64,000 bases of DNA from Szabonella sp046295215 (GTDB lineage: Bacteria > Pseudomonadota > Alphaproteobacteria > Rhodobacterales > Rhodobacteraceae), in NCBI GenBank assembly GCA_046295215.1, contig JBKBNP010000003.1, positions 1 to 64,000 on the forward strand, given 5' to 3'. A program made the position numbers and the translations under genes. Numbering within the stretch: the stretch's first letter is position 1; each line of letters opens with the position of its first letter. Of the stretch, positions 1-7,184 are shown in pieces. The notes beneath the pieces were generated by a model. The model made no database searches. It worked only from the letters and a program-made list of their open reading frames with translations, and was not told where the DNA came from.

Positions 1-289
1 GGGGAAAAGGTGGGCCGTGATTTCGGTTCTCCCCCTTGCTCTTGTGCCGGAATTTTCCCGGCAGGGTCGGCGGCGCCATTGGATTGCCCCGTGCCCTTTC
101 GCGGTTTCGCCCGGGTTCAAGGTCCGTGGTGACAGTACGGAAAACGGCGCGGTCCGCATGGGCCGCGCCGTTTTTCTGTTTTCGGACTGTCAGAAACGCC
201 GGGCCGCCTCCGCCACGCCGAAGGCCGGGCGGCCAGCCGCGGGCCGATTGAAGGTAGGGGCGGCCTGTGCCGCGCCCTGCCCCTTCGGT
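1..289. other. Left-edge intergenic region
   Basis: No recognisable gene ends or starts here. Frame 1 is open from base 1 to a TGA at 130-132, directly before the terminator at 141-175, so the tail of a plus-strand gene entering from the left is possible, but the encoded 43 residues resemble nothing I know. Confidence 0.3.
141..175. terminator. Bidirectional intrinsic terminator
   Basis: An 8-bp perfect stem (CGGCGCGG at 145-152 with CCGCGCCG at 163-170) with a 10-nt loop is flanked by AAAA on the left and TTTTT on the right, so it can end transcripts from either side. On the minus strand it lies 115 nt after the tsf stop and is the natural end of the rpsB-tsf transcript. Confidence 0.8.
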
Positions 290-1186
290 TCAGCCCGCGA
301 GGGTCTTGGCCACCTCGGCGGCGAAATCCTCTTTTTCCTTCTCGATGCCTTCGCCCACGGCCATGCGCACGAAGCCCGTGACCTCGACGCCCGCATCCTT
401 GGCGGCCTGGGCCACGGTGATGTCGGGGTTCATCACGAATTTCTGGCCCATCAGCGTGTTTTCTTCCAGAAACTTCTTCATCCGACCGGGGATGATGTTG
501 TTCTGGATCACCGCTTCGGGCTTCGGCTTGGCCGAGGAAGCATTTTCTTCCAGCGCCTTCTGGGTCTGCACGGCCAGTTCGCGTTCCACGACTGCCGGGT
601 CGAGATCGGCCTCGGACAGCGCCATCGGCGAGGTCGCGGCGATATGCATGGCGATCTGTTTGGCGATGGCGGCATTGCTGCCGGTGACGGCAACCAGAAC
701 GCCGATCCTGCCCATGCCATCCGCGGCGGCATTGTGGACATAGGCGGCGACGGTTTCGCCCTCGACCGCAGCCATCCGGCGCAGGGTCATGTTCTCGCCG
801 ATCACGGCAATGGCGGAGGTCACGGTGTCAGCGACCGATTTGCCGTCCATGTCGGTCGCGCGCAGCGCCTCGATGTCGGAAGTGCCGAGCGCGGTTGCCG
901 TGATGCCGGCCACGAGCTTCTGGAAATCGCCGTTCTTGGCGACGAAATCGGTTTCCGAGTTCACCTCGACCGCAACGCCCTTGCCGCCCGAGACGGCCAC
1001 GCCGACAAGCCCTTCGGCAGCCACGCGGTCGGCCTTCTTGGCGGCCTTGGCCAGACCCTTGGTGCGCAGCCAGTCAACGGCGGCTTCCATGTCGCCATCG
1101 GTCTCGGTCAGCGCCTTCTTTGCATCCATCATGCCTGCGCCAGTCGATTCGCGCAGTTCCTTCACCATCTGGGCGGTGATTGCCAT
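290..1186 (-). CDS. tsf: Translation elongation factor Ts
   Basis: EF-Ts is the cytoplasmic guanine-nucleotide exchange factor that releases GDP from EF-Tu. The 298-residue product starts with the usual N-terminal UBA-like module (MAITAQMVKELRESTGAGM, then DAKKAL) and continues with the TDFVAKN core signature. The start at 1186 is chosen over an in-frame ATG five codons upstream because an AGGAG Shine-Dalgarno sits 8 nt before it. It follows rpsB on the same strand after a 78-nt gap holding a strong hairpin, the classic rpsB-tsf operon. Length and sequence are normal. Confidence 0.97.
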   Translation of the reverse strand: MAITAQMVKELRESTGAGMMDAKKALTETDGDMEAAVDWLRTKGLAKAAKKADRVAAEGLVGVAVSGGKGVAVEVNSETDFVAKNGDFQKLVAGITATALGTSDIEALRATDMDGKSVADTVTSAIAVIGENMTLRRMAAVEGETVAAYVHNAAADGMGRIGVLVAVTGSNAAIAKQIAMHIAATSPMALSEADLDPAVVERELAVQTQKALEENASSAKPKPEAVIQNNIIPGRMKKFLEENTLMGQKFVMNPDITVAQAAKDAGVEVTGFVRMAVGEGIEKEKEDFAAEVAKTLAG

Positions 1187-1213
1187 GTCGGCTCTCCTCA
1201 TGAATTGGTTTGT

Positions 1214-1239
1214 CCCGGCGGGGGTCTATCCCCGCCGGG
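1214..1239 (-). promoter_or_regulatory. rpsB-tsf intergenic hairpin
   Basis: A 10-bp perfect stem (1214-1223 with 1230-1239) encloses a 6-nt loop between rpsB and tsf. No T-run follows it on the minus strand, so it is more likely an RNA-processing or attenuation element that sets the S2 to EF-Ts ratio than a full terminator. The structure is seen; the role is inferred. Confidence 0.55.
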
Positions 1240-1264
1240 TAACGGTCGGACGACAGCCGCGGCC

Positions 1265-2032
1265 TCAGCCCTCGGCGGTTTCCTCGACAGCTTCCTCGAC
1301 CGGAGCTTCTTCCATCTCGCCGATGTCGATGCCAGCCGCGCCCATCTGGGCGGTCATGCCGTCAAGCGCGGCGCGGCTCACCAGATCGCAGTAAAGGGCG
1401 ATGGCGCGCGAGGCGTCGTCATTGCCGGGGATCAGATAGTCGATGCCCTTGGGCGAGCAGTTGGTGTCGACCACGGCGACGACCGGGATACCCAGCTTTT
1501 TCGCTTCGAGGATGGCGAGGTCTTCCTTGCCCACGTCGATCACGAAGAGAAGGTCCGGCACGCCGCCCATTTCACGGATCCCGCCCAGCGAGGCTTGCAG
1601 CTTGGACTGCTCGCGCTCCATGTTCAGGCGTTCCTTCTTGGTCAGGCCCTCAGCGCCTGAAGCCAGCAGCTCGTCGAGCTGCTTGAGGCGCTGGATCGAC
1701 TGGGACACGGTTTTCCAGTTGGTCAGGGTGCCACCGAGCCAGCGGTGATTCATGTAGAATTGCGCGGATTTCTCGGCGGCTTCGGCCACGGCCTTCTGGG
1801 CCTGACGCTTGGTGCCGACGAAGAGGATCCGCCCGCCCTTGGCCACGGTGTCGCGCACGACTTTCAGCGCCTGATCCAGCATCGGGACGGTCTGCGTCAG
1901 GTCGATGATGTGGATGCCGTTGCGGTCGCCATAGATATACTCGCCCATGCGGGGATTCCAGCGGGCGGTCTGGTGGCCGTAGTGAACGCCAGCTTCAAGC
2001 AGCTGACGCATGGAGAACTCGGGGAGCGCCAT
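1265..2032 (-). CDS. rpsB: 30S ribosomal protein S2
   Basis: S2 is a late-assembling small-subunit protein needed for S1 attachment. The 255-residue product shows the family landmarks MRQLLEAGVHYGHQ near the start, HRWLGGTLTNW in the middle and the PDLLFVID region, then an acidic tail rich in Glu. The frame is open a further 50 codons upstream, but MALPEFSMRQ is the conserved N-terminus and has AAAAGGA upstream, so 2032 is the start. First gene of the rpsB-tsf operon; the ~280 nt upstream region carries a promoter candidate and an intergenic repeat. Confidence 0.97.
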   Translation of the reverse strand: MALPEFSMRQLLEAGVHYGHQTARWNPRMGEYIYGDRNGIHIIDLTQTVPMLDQALKVVRDTVAKGGRILFVGTKRQAQKAVAEAAEKSAQFYMNHRWLGGTLTNWKTVSQSIQRLKQLDELLASGAEGLTKKERLNMEREQSKLQASLGGIREMGGVPDLLFVIDVGKEDLAILEAKKLGIPVVAVVDTNCSPKGIDYLIPGNDDASRAIALYCDLVSRAALDGMTAQMGAAGIDIGEMEEAPVEEAVEETAEG

Positions 2033-2153
2033 GTCCAATATCCTTTTCCGGTTTGCGCCTCGGCGGAGCCATCTCGGAGCATGCTGCCCCAACCGGTGGA
2101 CCGAACGGGGATTTCTCCCCCGCCAGCCCGGACCCCGCCTGTGAAGTGCGCAG

Positions 2154-2182
2154 CCCTTACCGCGCGGACTGTGCGAATGCAA
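2154..2182 (-). promoter_or_regulatory. Candidate rpsB promoter
   Basis: On the minus strand TTGCAT (2177-2182) and TAAGGG (2154-2159) are separated by 17 bp. This would give rpsB a leader of about 115 nt, compatible with the long autoregulated S2 leaders known in other bacteria. Moderate match only. Confidence 0.4.
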
Positions 2183-2187
2183 GGGCG

Positions 2188-2290
2188 AAAGGGGGCGCTG
2201 CCCCCCTCGGGGCCGGTGGCCCCTCCCCCCCGAGGTATTTCGGCCAAGATGAAAAGCGGCGCGGTGGGTTTCATCTTGGCAAAAATACCT
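2188..2290 (-). repeat. Intergenic repeat, copy 1 (head-to-head)
   Basis: On the minus strand this reads TTTCATCTTGGCC, then AAATACCTCGGGGG, a variable GC hairpin, and a GGGGGCAGCGCCCCC tail. The same ordered blocks recur on the plus strand at 63005-63065 and partly at 6089-6133. Here a second copy of the head lies in opposite orientation at 2269-2290, making 22-bp near-perfect inverted arms (2233-2254 with 2269-2290). Located between the divergent genes rpsB and psuK. Confidence 0.7.
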
Positions 2291-2342
2291 GAATCCTGCG
2301 GCCGGGCTTGCGGGACGGGTGCGATTGGGTGATCAGGGGAGC

Positions 2343-3236
2343 ATGGAAAAACCGGATATCCTCTGTATCGGTTCGGTCCTGTGGGACGTGATCGGGCGCG
2401 CGCCTGCGGCGATGCGGCTGGGATCGGACGTGCCGGGGCGGATCACGCGCCTGCCGGGGGGTGTTGCGCTCAATATCGCGATGACGCTGCGCCGGTTCGG
2501 GTTGTCGGTGGGGCTCTTGTCGGCGGTGGGGCAGGATGCCGAGGGCGCCGAACTGGTGGCGGCCTGCGCGCGGATGGGGCTGGTCACCAATCACCTCTAC
2601 CGGTCCGAGGATCTGCCGACCGACCGCTATATGGCCATCGAGGGGGCGAACGGGCTGATTTCGGCCATTGCGGATGCCCATTCACTTGAGGCGGCAGGCG
2701 AAAAGATCCTGCGGCCATTGGCGGACGGGCGGCTCGGGACGGAGGCAGCACCCTTTGCCGGGGCGGTGGCGCTGGACGGCAACCTGACCGAGGCGCTGCT
2801 GGCCGGGATTGCCGCCTCGCCGCTGTTCACCGGGGCAGATCTGCGCGTGGCCCCGGCCTCCCCCGGCAAGGCGGAGCGGTTGCTGCCGCTGATGCGCCAT
2901 CCGCGCGCGACCTTCTATGTCAATCTGGAAGAGGCGGGATTGCTGGCCAAGGAGGTCTTTGCGGACGCGCCAGCCGCCGCGCGAGCCCTGCTTGCGCGCG
3001 GGATGGGCCGGGTTCTGGTGACGGATGGCGGGCGGGCGAGCGCCGAAGGCCGCGCCGGAGAGGGCGTGATCGAAGCCTGCCCCCGCGAGGTGCTGGTGAC
3101 GCGCGTGACCGGTGCGGGCGATACCTTCATGGCCGCCCATATCGCGGCCGATCTGGCGGAGCTTTCGCGTGATGCGGCGCTGGCGCGGGCGCTGACGGTT
3201 GCGGCCGACTATGTTTCGGGCGAGATCGGCAGCTGA
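2343..3236 (+). CDS. psuK: PfkB-family kinase, probable pseudouridine kinase
   Basis: A 297-residue ribokinase/PfkB-fold sugar kinase: N-terminal ILCIGSVLWDVIG, the GGVALNIA substrate-binding stretch, and the C-terminal GAGDTFMAAH signature whose Asp is the catalytic base. PfkB kinases are not specific by sequence alone; the call as pseudouridine kinase (pseudouridine + ATP to its 5'-phosphate) rests on the downstream psuG, 37 nt away on the same strand. Start at 2343 has an AGGGGAG ribosome site; an in-frame ATG eight codons upstream lacks one. Confidence 0.85.
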   Translation: MEKPDILCIGSVLWDVIGRAPAAMRLGSDVPGRITRLPGGVALNIAMTLRRFGLSVGLLSAVGQDAEGAELVAACARMGLVTNHLYRSEDLPTDRYMAIEGANGLISAIADAHSLEAAGEKILRPLADGRLGTEAAPFAGAVALDGNLTEALLAGIAASPLFTGADLRVAPASPGKAERLLPLMRHPRATFYVNLEEAGLLAKEVFADAPAAARALLARGMGRVLVTDGGRASAEGRAGEGVIEACPREVLVTRVTGAGDTFMAAHIAADLAELSRDAALARALTVAADYVSGEIGS

Positions 3237-3273
3237 GCCCCCTGCCCTGTCCCTGTTCCACGGAGCCTGACCG

Positions 3274-4197
3274 ATGACCCTGCCGATATCCCTTCACCCC
3301 GAGATTGCCGAGGCGCTGGACGCGGGCCGCGCGGTGGTCGCGCTCGAATCGACGATCATCACCCATGGCATGCCCTGGCCGCAGAATGTGGAGACCGCGC
3401 GGGCGGTCGAGGCGGATGTTCGCGCAGCCGGGGCGCTGCCGGCAACCATCGCCGTGATGGAGGGGCGCATCCGCATCGGGCTGGAGGCAGAGGCACTGGA
3501 CCGGCTGGGCCAGACGCCGGGCGCGCGGAAACTGTCGCGGGCCGATCTGGCCGATTGTCTGGTGACGGGCGAGACGGGGGCGACCACCGTGGCGGCCACG
3601 ATGATCTGCGCGCGGGCGGCGGGGATTTCGGTCTTTGCCACGGGTGGTATCGGCGGTGTGCATCGCGGCGCCGAAGCGAGTTTCGACATTTCCGCCGATC
3701 TGCGCGAACTGGCGCAGACGGCGGTGACGGTGGTGGCGGCGGGGGCGAAGGCCATTCTGGACCTTCCCAAGACGCTGGAGGTTCTGGAAACGCTGGGGGT
3801 TCCGGTGATCGCCTTCGGGCAGAACGAGTTTCCCGCCTTCTGGGCACGGTCCTCGGGGTTGCGCGCACCGCTGCGCGCCGATGATCCGGGGCGGATTGCC
3901 GCGACCCATCTGATGCGCGCGCGCCTTGGCCTGCCGGGCGGACAACTGGTGGCCAATCCGATCCCGCTGGCCGACGAGATCGGGCTGGCGGAGATCGGGC
4001 CGGTGATCGAGGCAGCACTTGCCGAGGCCACGACGAGAGGCATTGCCGCCAAGGCGGTGACGCCTTTCCTGCTGGGCCGGATCTTCGAACTGACGGGCGG
4101 GCGGTCGCTGGCGGCGAATATCGCGCTGGTGCGCAACAACGCGCGTCTGGGGGCTGCGATTGCCATCGAGATCGCCCGGGCGTCGCGGCGCGGCTGA
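3274..4197 (+). CDS. psuG: Pseudouridine-5'-phosphate glycosidase
   Basis: This enzyme splits pseudouridine 5'-phosphate into uracil and ribose 5-phosphate, the step after PsuK in salvage of pseudouridine from RNA turnover. The 307 residues carry the family blocks ALESTIITHGMPWPQN, TTVAATM, FATGGIGGVHRG and the GAKAILDLPKTLE stretch containing the active-site lysine. Length matches the family (about 305-312). It is the second gene of a two-gene salvage operon. No dedicated nucleoside transporter is adjacent. Confidence 0.95.
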   Translation: MTLPISLHPEIAEALDAGRAVVALESTIITHGMPWPQNVETARAVEADVRAAGALPATIAVMEGRIRIGLEAEALDRLGQTPGARKLSRADLADCLVTGETGATTVAATMICARAAGISVFATGGIGGVHRGAEASFDISADLRELAQTAVTVVAAGAKAILDLPKTLEVLETLGVPVIAFGQNEFPAFWARSSGLRAPLRADDPGRIAATHLMRARLGLPGGQLVANPIPLADEIGLAEIGPVIEAALAEATTRGIAAKAVTPFLLGRIFELTGGRSLAANIALVRNNARLGAAIAIEIARASRRG

Positions 4198-4300
4198 AAT
4201 TTTCATCCCTCTGCCGGTCGGGAGCGTCCGTGGGGCCATTTGCCCATTGTAGCGCCCTGCTGTCATCCTTAAGTTCCGCATCGAATTTGGCAGGTCGGAC

Positions 4301-5026
4301 ATGAGCGAACATCCCCTTACCCCCCCGAAACGACGCGGCATCATCGGCTTTCTGCGCACCTCCTTCCTGACGGGGCTGGTGGTGGTGTTGCCGGTGTTTC
4401 TGACGCTTTACCTGATCTGGACCGTGACCGGCTGGATCGACGGGTTCGTGCTGCCCTTCGTGCCGTCGGCCTACCGGCCGGATGCGCTGATGCGGCACTA
4501 CTTCGGCGAGGAATATATCTATAATGTGCGCGGGGTCGGCGTGGTCGTGTTCCTTGTGTTCACGATCTTCATGGGCTGGCTGGCGCGCGGGCTGATCGGG
4601 CGGTCCTTCATTGTCTGGGCCGAGGGGCTCGTGGACCGGATGCCGGTGGTGCGCTCCATCTATAACGGGCTGAAGCAGATCGCCGAGACCGTCTTTGCCC
4701 AGACCGACCAGAACTTCGAGAAGGCCTGTCTGGTGGAATATCCCAAGGAGGGGATCTGGGCCATCGGCTTCATCTCCACCCGCGCCAAGGCCGAGATTGC
4801 GTTGAAATTCCCTGAGCATGAGGAAATGCTGTCGATCTTCCTGCCAACCACGCCGAACCCGACCTCGGGGTTTCTCTTGTTCGTGCCGACCACCTCGGTC
4901 CGGATGCTGGACATGAAGATCGAGGATGCGGCCAAGCTCATCATCTCGGCGGGGCTCGTTTACCCCAATGACAAGAACGCAATTGCGGTGCAGGAGGCGT
5001 TGCTGCCGCCGTCGATGAAAGGCTGA
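4301..5026 (+). CDS. DUF502 family membrane protein
   Basis: A 241-residue protein with two clear membrane segments (about residues 20-45 and 75-95, the second GVGVVVFLVFTIFMGWLARG) followed by a soluble domain with the DUF502 hallmarks VRSIYNGLKQI and PTTPNPTSGF. Members of this family occur in many bacteria and in plant chloroplasts and endomembranes; the biochemical role is unknown. It ends 3 nt before the convergent patatin gene. Function cannot be inferred from the neighbours. Confidence 0.85.
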   Translation: MSEHPLTPPKRRGIIGFLRTSFLTGLVVVLPVFLTLYLIWTVTGWIDGFVLPFVPSAYRPDALMRHYFGEEYIYNVRGVGVVVFLVFTIFMGWLARGLIGRSFIVWAEGLVDRMPVVRSIYNGLKQIAETVFAQTDQNFEKACLVEYPKEGIWAIGFISTRAKAEIALKFPEHEEMLSIFLPTTPNPTSGFLLFVPTTSVRMLDMKIEDAAKLIISAGLVYPNDKNAIAVQEALLPPSMKG

Positions 5027-5029
5027 GGA

Positions 5030-6064
5030 TCAGTCGAGGATCCGGCGGGGGTCGAAGCTGCCCTGTGTGCCGAGATCACCGCGATGGCCTTCCAGAAAGG
5101 CCGATGCAGCGGCGCGGCCCGCGGTCTTGAGCCGGTGCAGGAGCCAGGGCGAGGGAAGCATTTTCGAACTGCCGCTGAGATCGTTCATCAACGCATCGTC
5201 GGAAATCATGTGCAGCGCCACATCCTTCATGCTGCCCTTTTCCAGCTTGCCCTGCCGCAAGAGCCGCTGCACGAAGGCGATGGCGCGCAGGTCGCGCAGC
5301 AAGGGCGCGTTGAAGCTGATCTCGTTGATCCGGCTCTGGATGTCCATCGGGGTGGTGGGGATCTCCTCGCGCCGGAACGGGTTGATGGCGACGATCACGA
5401 TGTCGTCGGGCAGACCCTTTTCATACAGCGGAAACAGTGCCGGATTGCCGGAATAACCGCCATCCCACCAGGTTTCCATCGCCCCCGTCTCGGGGTCGGG
5501 TTCCTCCACCGCCTGAAAGACGGTCGGAAGGCAGCCTGAGGCCAAGAGCGCATTGGCGGTGATCTTCTGGCCCGTAAACACGCCGATATGGCCGTCGCGC
5601 ACATTGGTTGCGTTGATGAAGAGGCGCGGGCCTTCCTTGGCACAGACCTTTGAGAAATCGAGACGGCGGACCACAGGCTCCAGAGGATTGCGCCAGGCAG
5701 GCCCGAAAGCATAGGGCGAGATGATCTGGGCCGCGATGCCCTGGGGCGAGATGGGAAAGGCGCTTTCCCAGGCGCTGGAGACGGCGGCGGCGAAGGGCAT
5801 CACGGGCCGCATCCAGGCATTGAGCCGCATGTCGCCCACCATGCCCACCTGCGCCCAGAGCGCATCGAGGCTGGCGCGCGCGCCCTTGTGGCGATCTTCC
5901 AGCCATCCGGCCTTGAGCGCGGCACCGTTGAGCGCCCCGGCAGAGGTGCCGGAAATGCCCGCGATCTCGATGGTTTCATCCTGCAAGAGACGGTCGAGAA
6001 CACCCCAGGTGAAGGCCCCATGCGCGCCGCCGCCCTGAAGGGCGAGGTTGATCCGTGTGGTCAT
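5030..6064 (-). CDS. Patatin-like phospholipase family protein
   Basis: A 344-residue serine hydrolase of the patatin family. The N-terminus INLALQGGGAHGAF supplies the glycine-rich oxyanion hole, GTSAG the nucleophile elbow, and WWDGGYSGNP the catalytic Asp, so the Ser-Asp dyad is complete. No signal peptide. It lies directly downstream of the 3-hydroxybutyrate dehydrogenase gene on the same strand, suggesting a role in turnover of polyhydroxybutyrate or its granule lipids; that is inference. Start at 6064 (MTTRINLAL) fits the family and has AAGGA upstream; the open frame extends to 6163 without a better start. Confidence 0.88.
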   Translation of the reverse strand: MTTRINLALQGGGAHGAFTWGVLDRLLQDETIEIAGISGTSAGALNGAALKAGWLEDRHKGARASLDALWAQVGMVGDMRLNAWMRPVMPFAAAVSSAWESAFPISPQGIAAQIISPYAFGPAWRNPLEPVVRRLDFSKVCAKEGPRLFINATNVRDGHIGVFTGQKITANALLASGCLPTVFQAVEEPDPETGAMETWWDGGYSGNPALFPLYEKGLPDDIVIVAINPFRREEIPTTPMDIQSRINEISFNAPLLRDLRAIAFVQRLLRQGKLEKGSMKDVALHMISDDALMNDLSGSSKMLPSPWLLHRLKTAGRAAASAFLEGHRGDLGTQGSFDPRRILD

Positions 6065-6088
6065 ATCGCGGAGTCCTTGCATTGAGGG

Positions 6089-6133
6089 CCGCCGGAGGGA
6101 GCCTCCGGCGGAGGTATTTGTCGCCAAGATGAA
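6089..6133 (-). repeat. Intergenic repeat, copy 2, with terminator-like stem
   Basis: Minus strand reads ATTCATCTTGGC, AAATACCTC, then a 10-bp perfect hairpin (6089-6098 with 6102-6111, 3-nt loop). It shares the head block of the repeats at 2188-2290 and 63005-63065 but has a different hairpin and no CAGCGCCCCC tail. It lies between the bdhA stop and the patatin start, so it would fold in the shared mRNA and could reduce readthrough. Confidence 0.6.
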
Positions 6134-6140
6134 TGGGGCG

Positions 6141-6914
6141 TTACATAGCCGTCCAGCCGCCATCGACGCTGATCGTGGTGCCGGTGATCTGGTCGGCGGC
6201 GGGCGAGCAGAGGAAGGCGACCGTGCCGCCGATCTGCGCTGTGGTGGCGAACTGGCCCGAGGGCTGGCGCGCCAGCATCACCTTGTTGATAACGGTTTCA
6301 CGGTCCATCTTGTGCGACTTCATCTGGTCGGGGATCTGCGCCTCCACCAGCGGGGTCAGCACATAGCCCGGGCAGACCGCGTTGCAGGTGATCCCCTGCC
6401 CTGCCGTTTCCAGCGCCACCGCCTTGGAGAGCCCGACCGCGCCGTGTTTGGCGGCGACATAGGCCGATTTGTAGGGGCTGGCGGTCAGGCCATGGGCGGA
6501 AGAGATGTTGATGATCCGGCCCCAGCCCTTTTCCCGCATCCCCGGCAGGGCGGCAGCGGTTGTGTGGAAGGCCGAAGACAGGTTGATCGCGATGATCGCG
6601 TCCCATTTGTCGATGGGAAATTCGTCAATCCCCGCGACGTGCTGGATGCCCGCGTTGTTCACGAGGATGTCGCAGGCGCCCGCCTTTTCGATCAGCGCGC
6701 GGCATTCGTCGCCCTTGGACATATCCGCCTTGATGTAGCGGACCGTGCCGCCATGATCGCGCTGGATCTCGGCGGCGAGGTCGTGATCCTCTTTCTTGTC
6801 AGTGAAGGAATTGAGGACCACATCCGCCCCGGCGCGGGCCAGTTCGATCGCGATGCCGAGCCCGATGCCCGAGGTCGATCCCGTGACGATTGCCGTCTTG
6901 CCTGAAAGGGTCAT
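6141..6914 (-). CDS. bdhA: 3-hydroxybutyrate dehydrogenase
   Basis: NAD-dependent short-chain dehydrogenase that oxidises (R)-3-hydroxybutyrate to acetoacetate in polyhydroxybutyrate degradation. The 257-residue product has the cofactor motif TGSTSGIGLG (residues 10-19), the NNAGIQHV strand, catalytic Ser in INISSAHG, and YVAAK as the Tyr-x3-Lys pair; the C-terminus GTTISVDGGWTAM is typical of this subfamily. An AAGGAGG ribosome site precedes the start. The upstream region holds TGCA-rich repeats (see findings). Followed by a patatin-family gene. Confidence 0.93.
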   Translation of the reverse strand: MTLSGKTAIVTGSTSGIGLGIAIELARAGADVVLNSFTDKKEDHDLAAEIQRDHGGTVRYIKADMSKGDECRALIEKAGACDILVNNAGIQHVAGIDEFPIDKWDAIIAINLSSAFHTTAAALPGMREKGWGRIINISSAHGLTASPYKSAYVAAKHGAVGLSKAVALETAGQGITCNAVCPGYVLTPLVEAQIPDQMKSHKMDRETVINKVMLARQPSGQFATTAQIGGTVAFLCSPAADQITGTTISVDGGWTAM

Positions 6915-6996
6915 TCCCGTCCTCCTTGATGCTGCAACTGCACAATGCTTACAGCACTCAACGCGACAGGAAAGATCCGGCTCCGGGAAAACGCAT

Positions 6997-7025
6997 AAAA
7001 AAAACGCCGGCGCGAAGCCGGCGTT
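6997..7025 (-). terminator. Strong intrinsic terminator of the small-RNA candidate
   Basis: On the minus strand AACGCCGGC-TTCGC-GCCGGCGTT forms a 9-bp perfect stem (7017-7025 with 7003-7011) followed by a run of Ts reaching 6997. No protein-coding gene on the minus strand ends just upstream, so it must belong to a short non-coding transcript. Confidence 0.85.
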
Positions 7026-7072
7026 AAGTTATTGAGGCAGGTTTCATACAGGCAAGAAACCTATCGAGCAGT
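6997..7072 (-). ncRNA. Candidate Hfq-type small RNA, about 76 nt
   Basis: A near-consensus promoter (7079-7107, minus) is followed about 50 nt later by a strong intrinsic terminator with a U tail. The predicted transcript starts near 7072, has a first stem GGTTTC/GAAACC with a TTGCCTGTAT loop, a single-stranded CCTGCCTCAATAACT linker and the terminator stem. No open reading frame of note. The architecture (short, exposed C-rich segment, U8 tail) is that of trans-acting Hfq-dependent small RNAs. I do not recognise a named family. It is divergent from the peptide-binding protein gene. Confidence 0.65.
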
Positions 7073-7078
7073 AAGCAT

Positions 7079-7107
7079 GTTATACGCGCTCTGTTGCCGA
7101 TGGCCAA
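7079..7107 (-). promoter_or_regulatory. Promoter of small-RNA candidate
   Basis: Minus strand -35 TTGGCC (7102-7107) and -10 TATAAC (7079-7084) with exactly 17 bp between. This is one of the best housekeeping-sigma promoters in the window. Confidence 0.65.
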
Positions 7108-7116
7108 GTTAAAAGT

Positions 7117-7145
7117 TTGAAAAGCTTGCCAAGCACGCCTAGGGT
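7117..7145 (+). promoter_or_regulatory. Candidate promoter of the peptide-binding protein gene
   Basis: Plus strand TTGAAA (7117-7122) and TAGGGT (7140-7145), spacer 17 bp. Its -35 box lies only 9 bp from the -35 box of the divergent small-RNA promoter, so a regulator or polymerase at one will affect the other. Confidence 0.45.
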
Positions 7146-7184
7146 CCGGACGGAAAAACGCTTGCAAACGGGATTGTTGCGCGG

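Noticed and set aside
61..140. A possible tRNA tail (GGGTTCAAG at 113-121)
   Set aside because: The T-arm-like stretch lacks a matching stem, and no acceptor or anticodon arm can be drawn around it.
17..1660. A 547-codon plus-strand frame at the left edge
   Set aside because: Antisense to tsf and rpsB; His/Gly-rich shadow translation.
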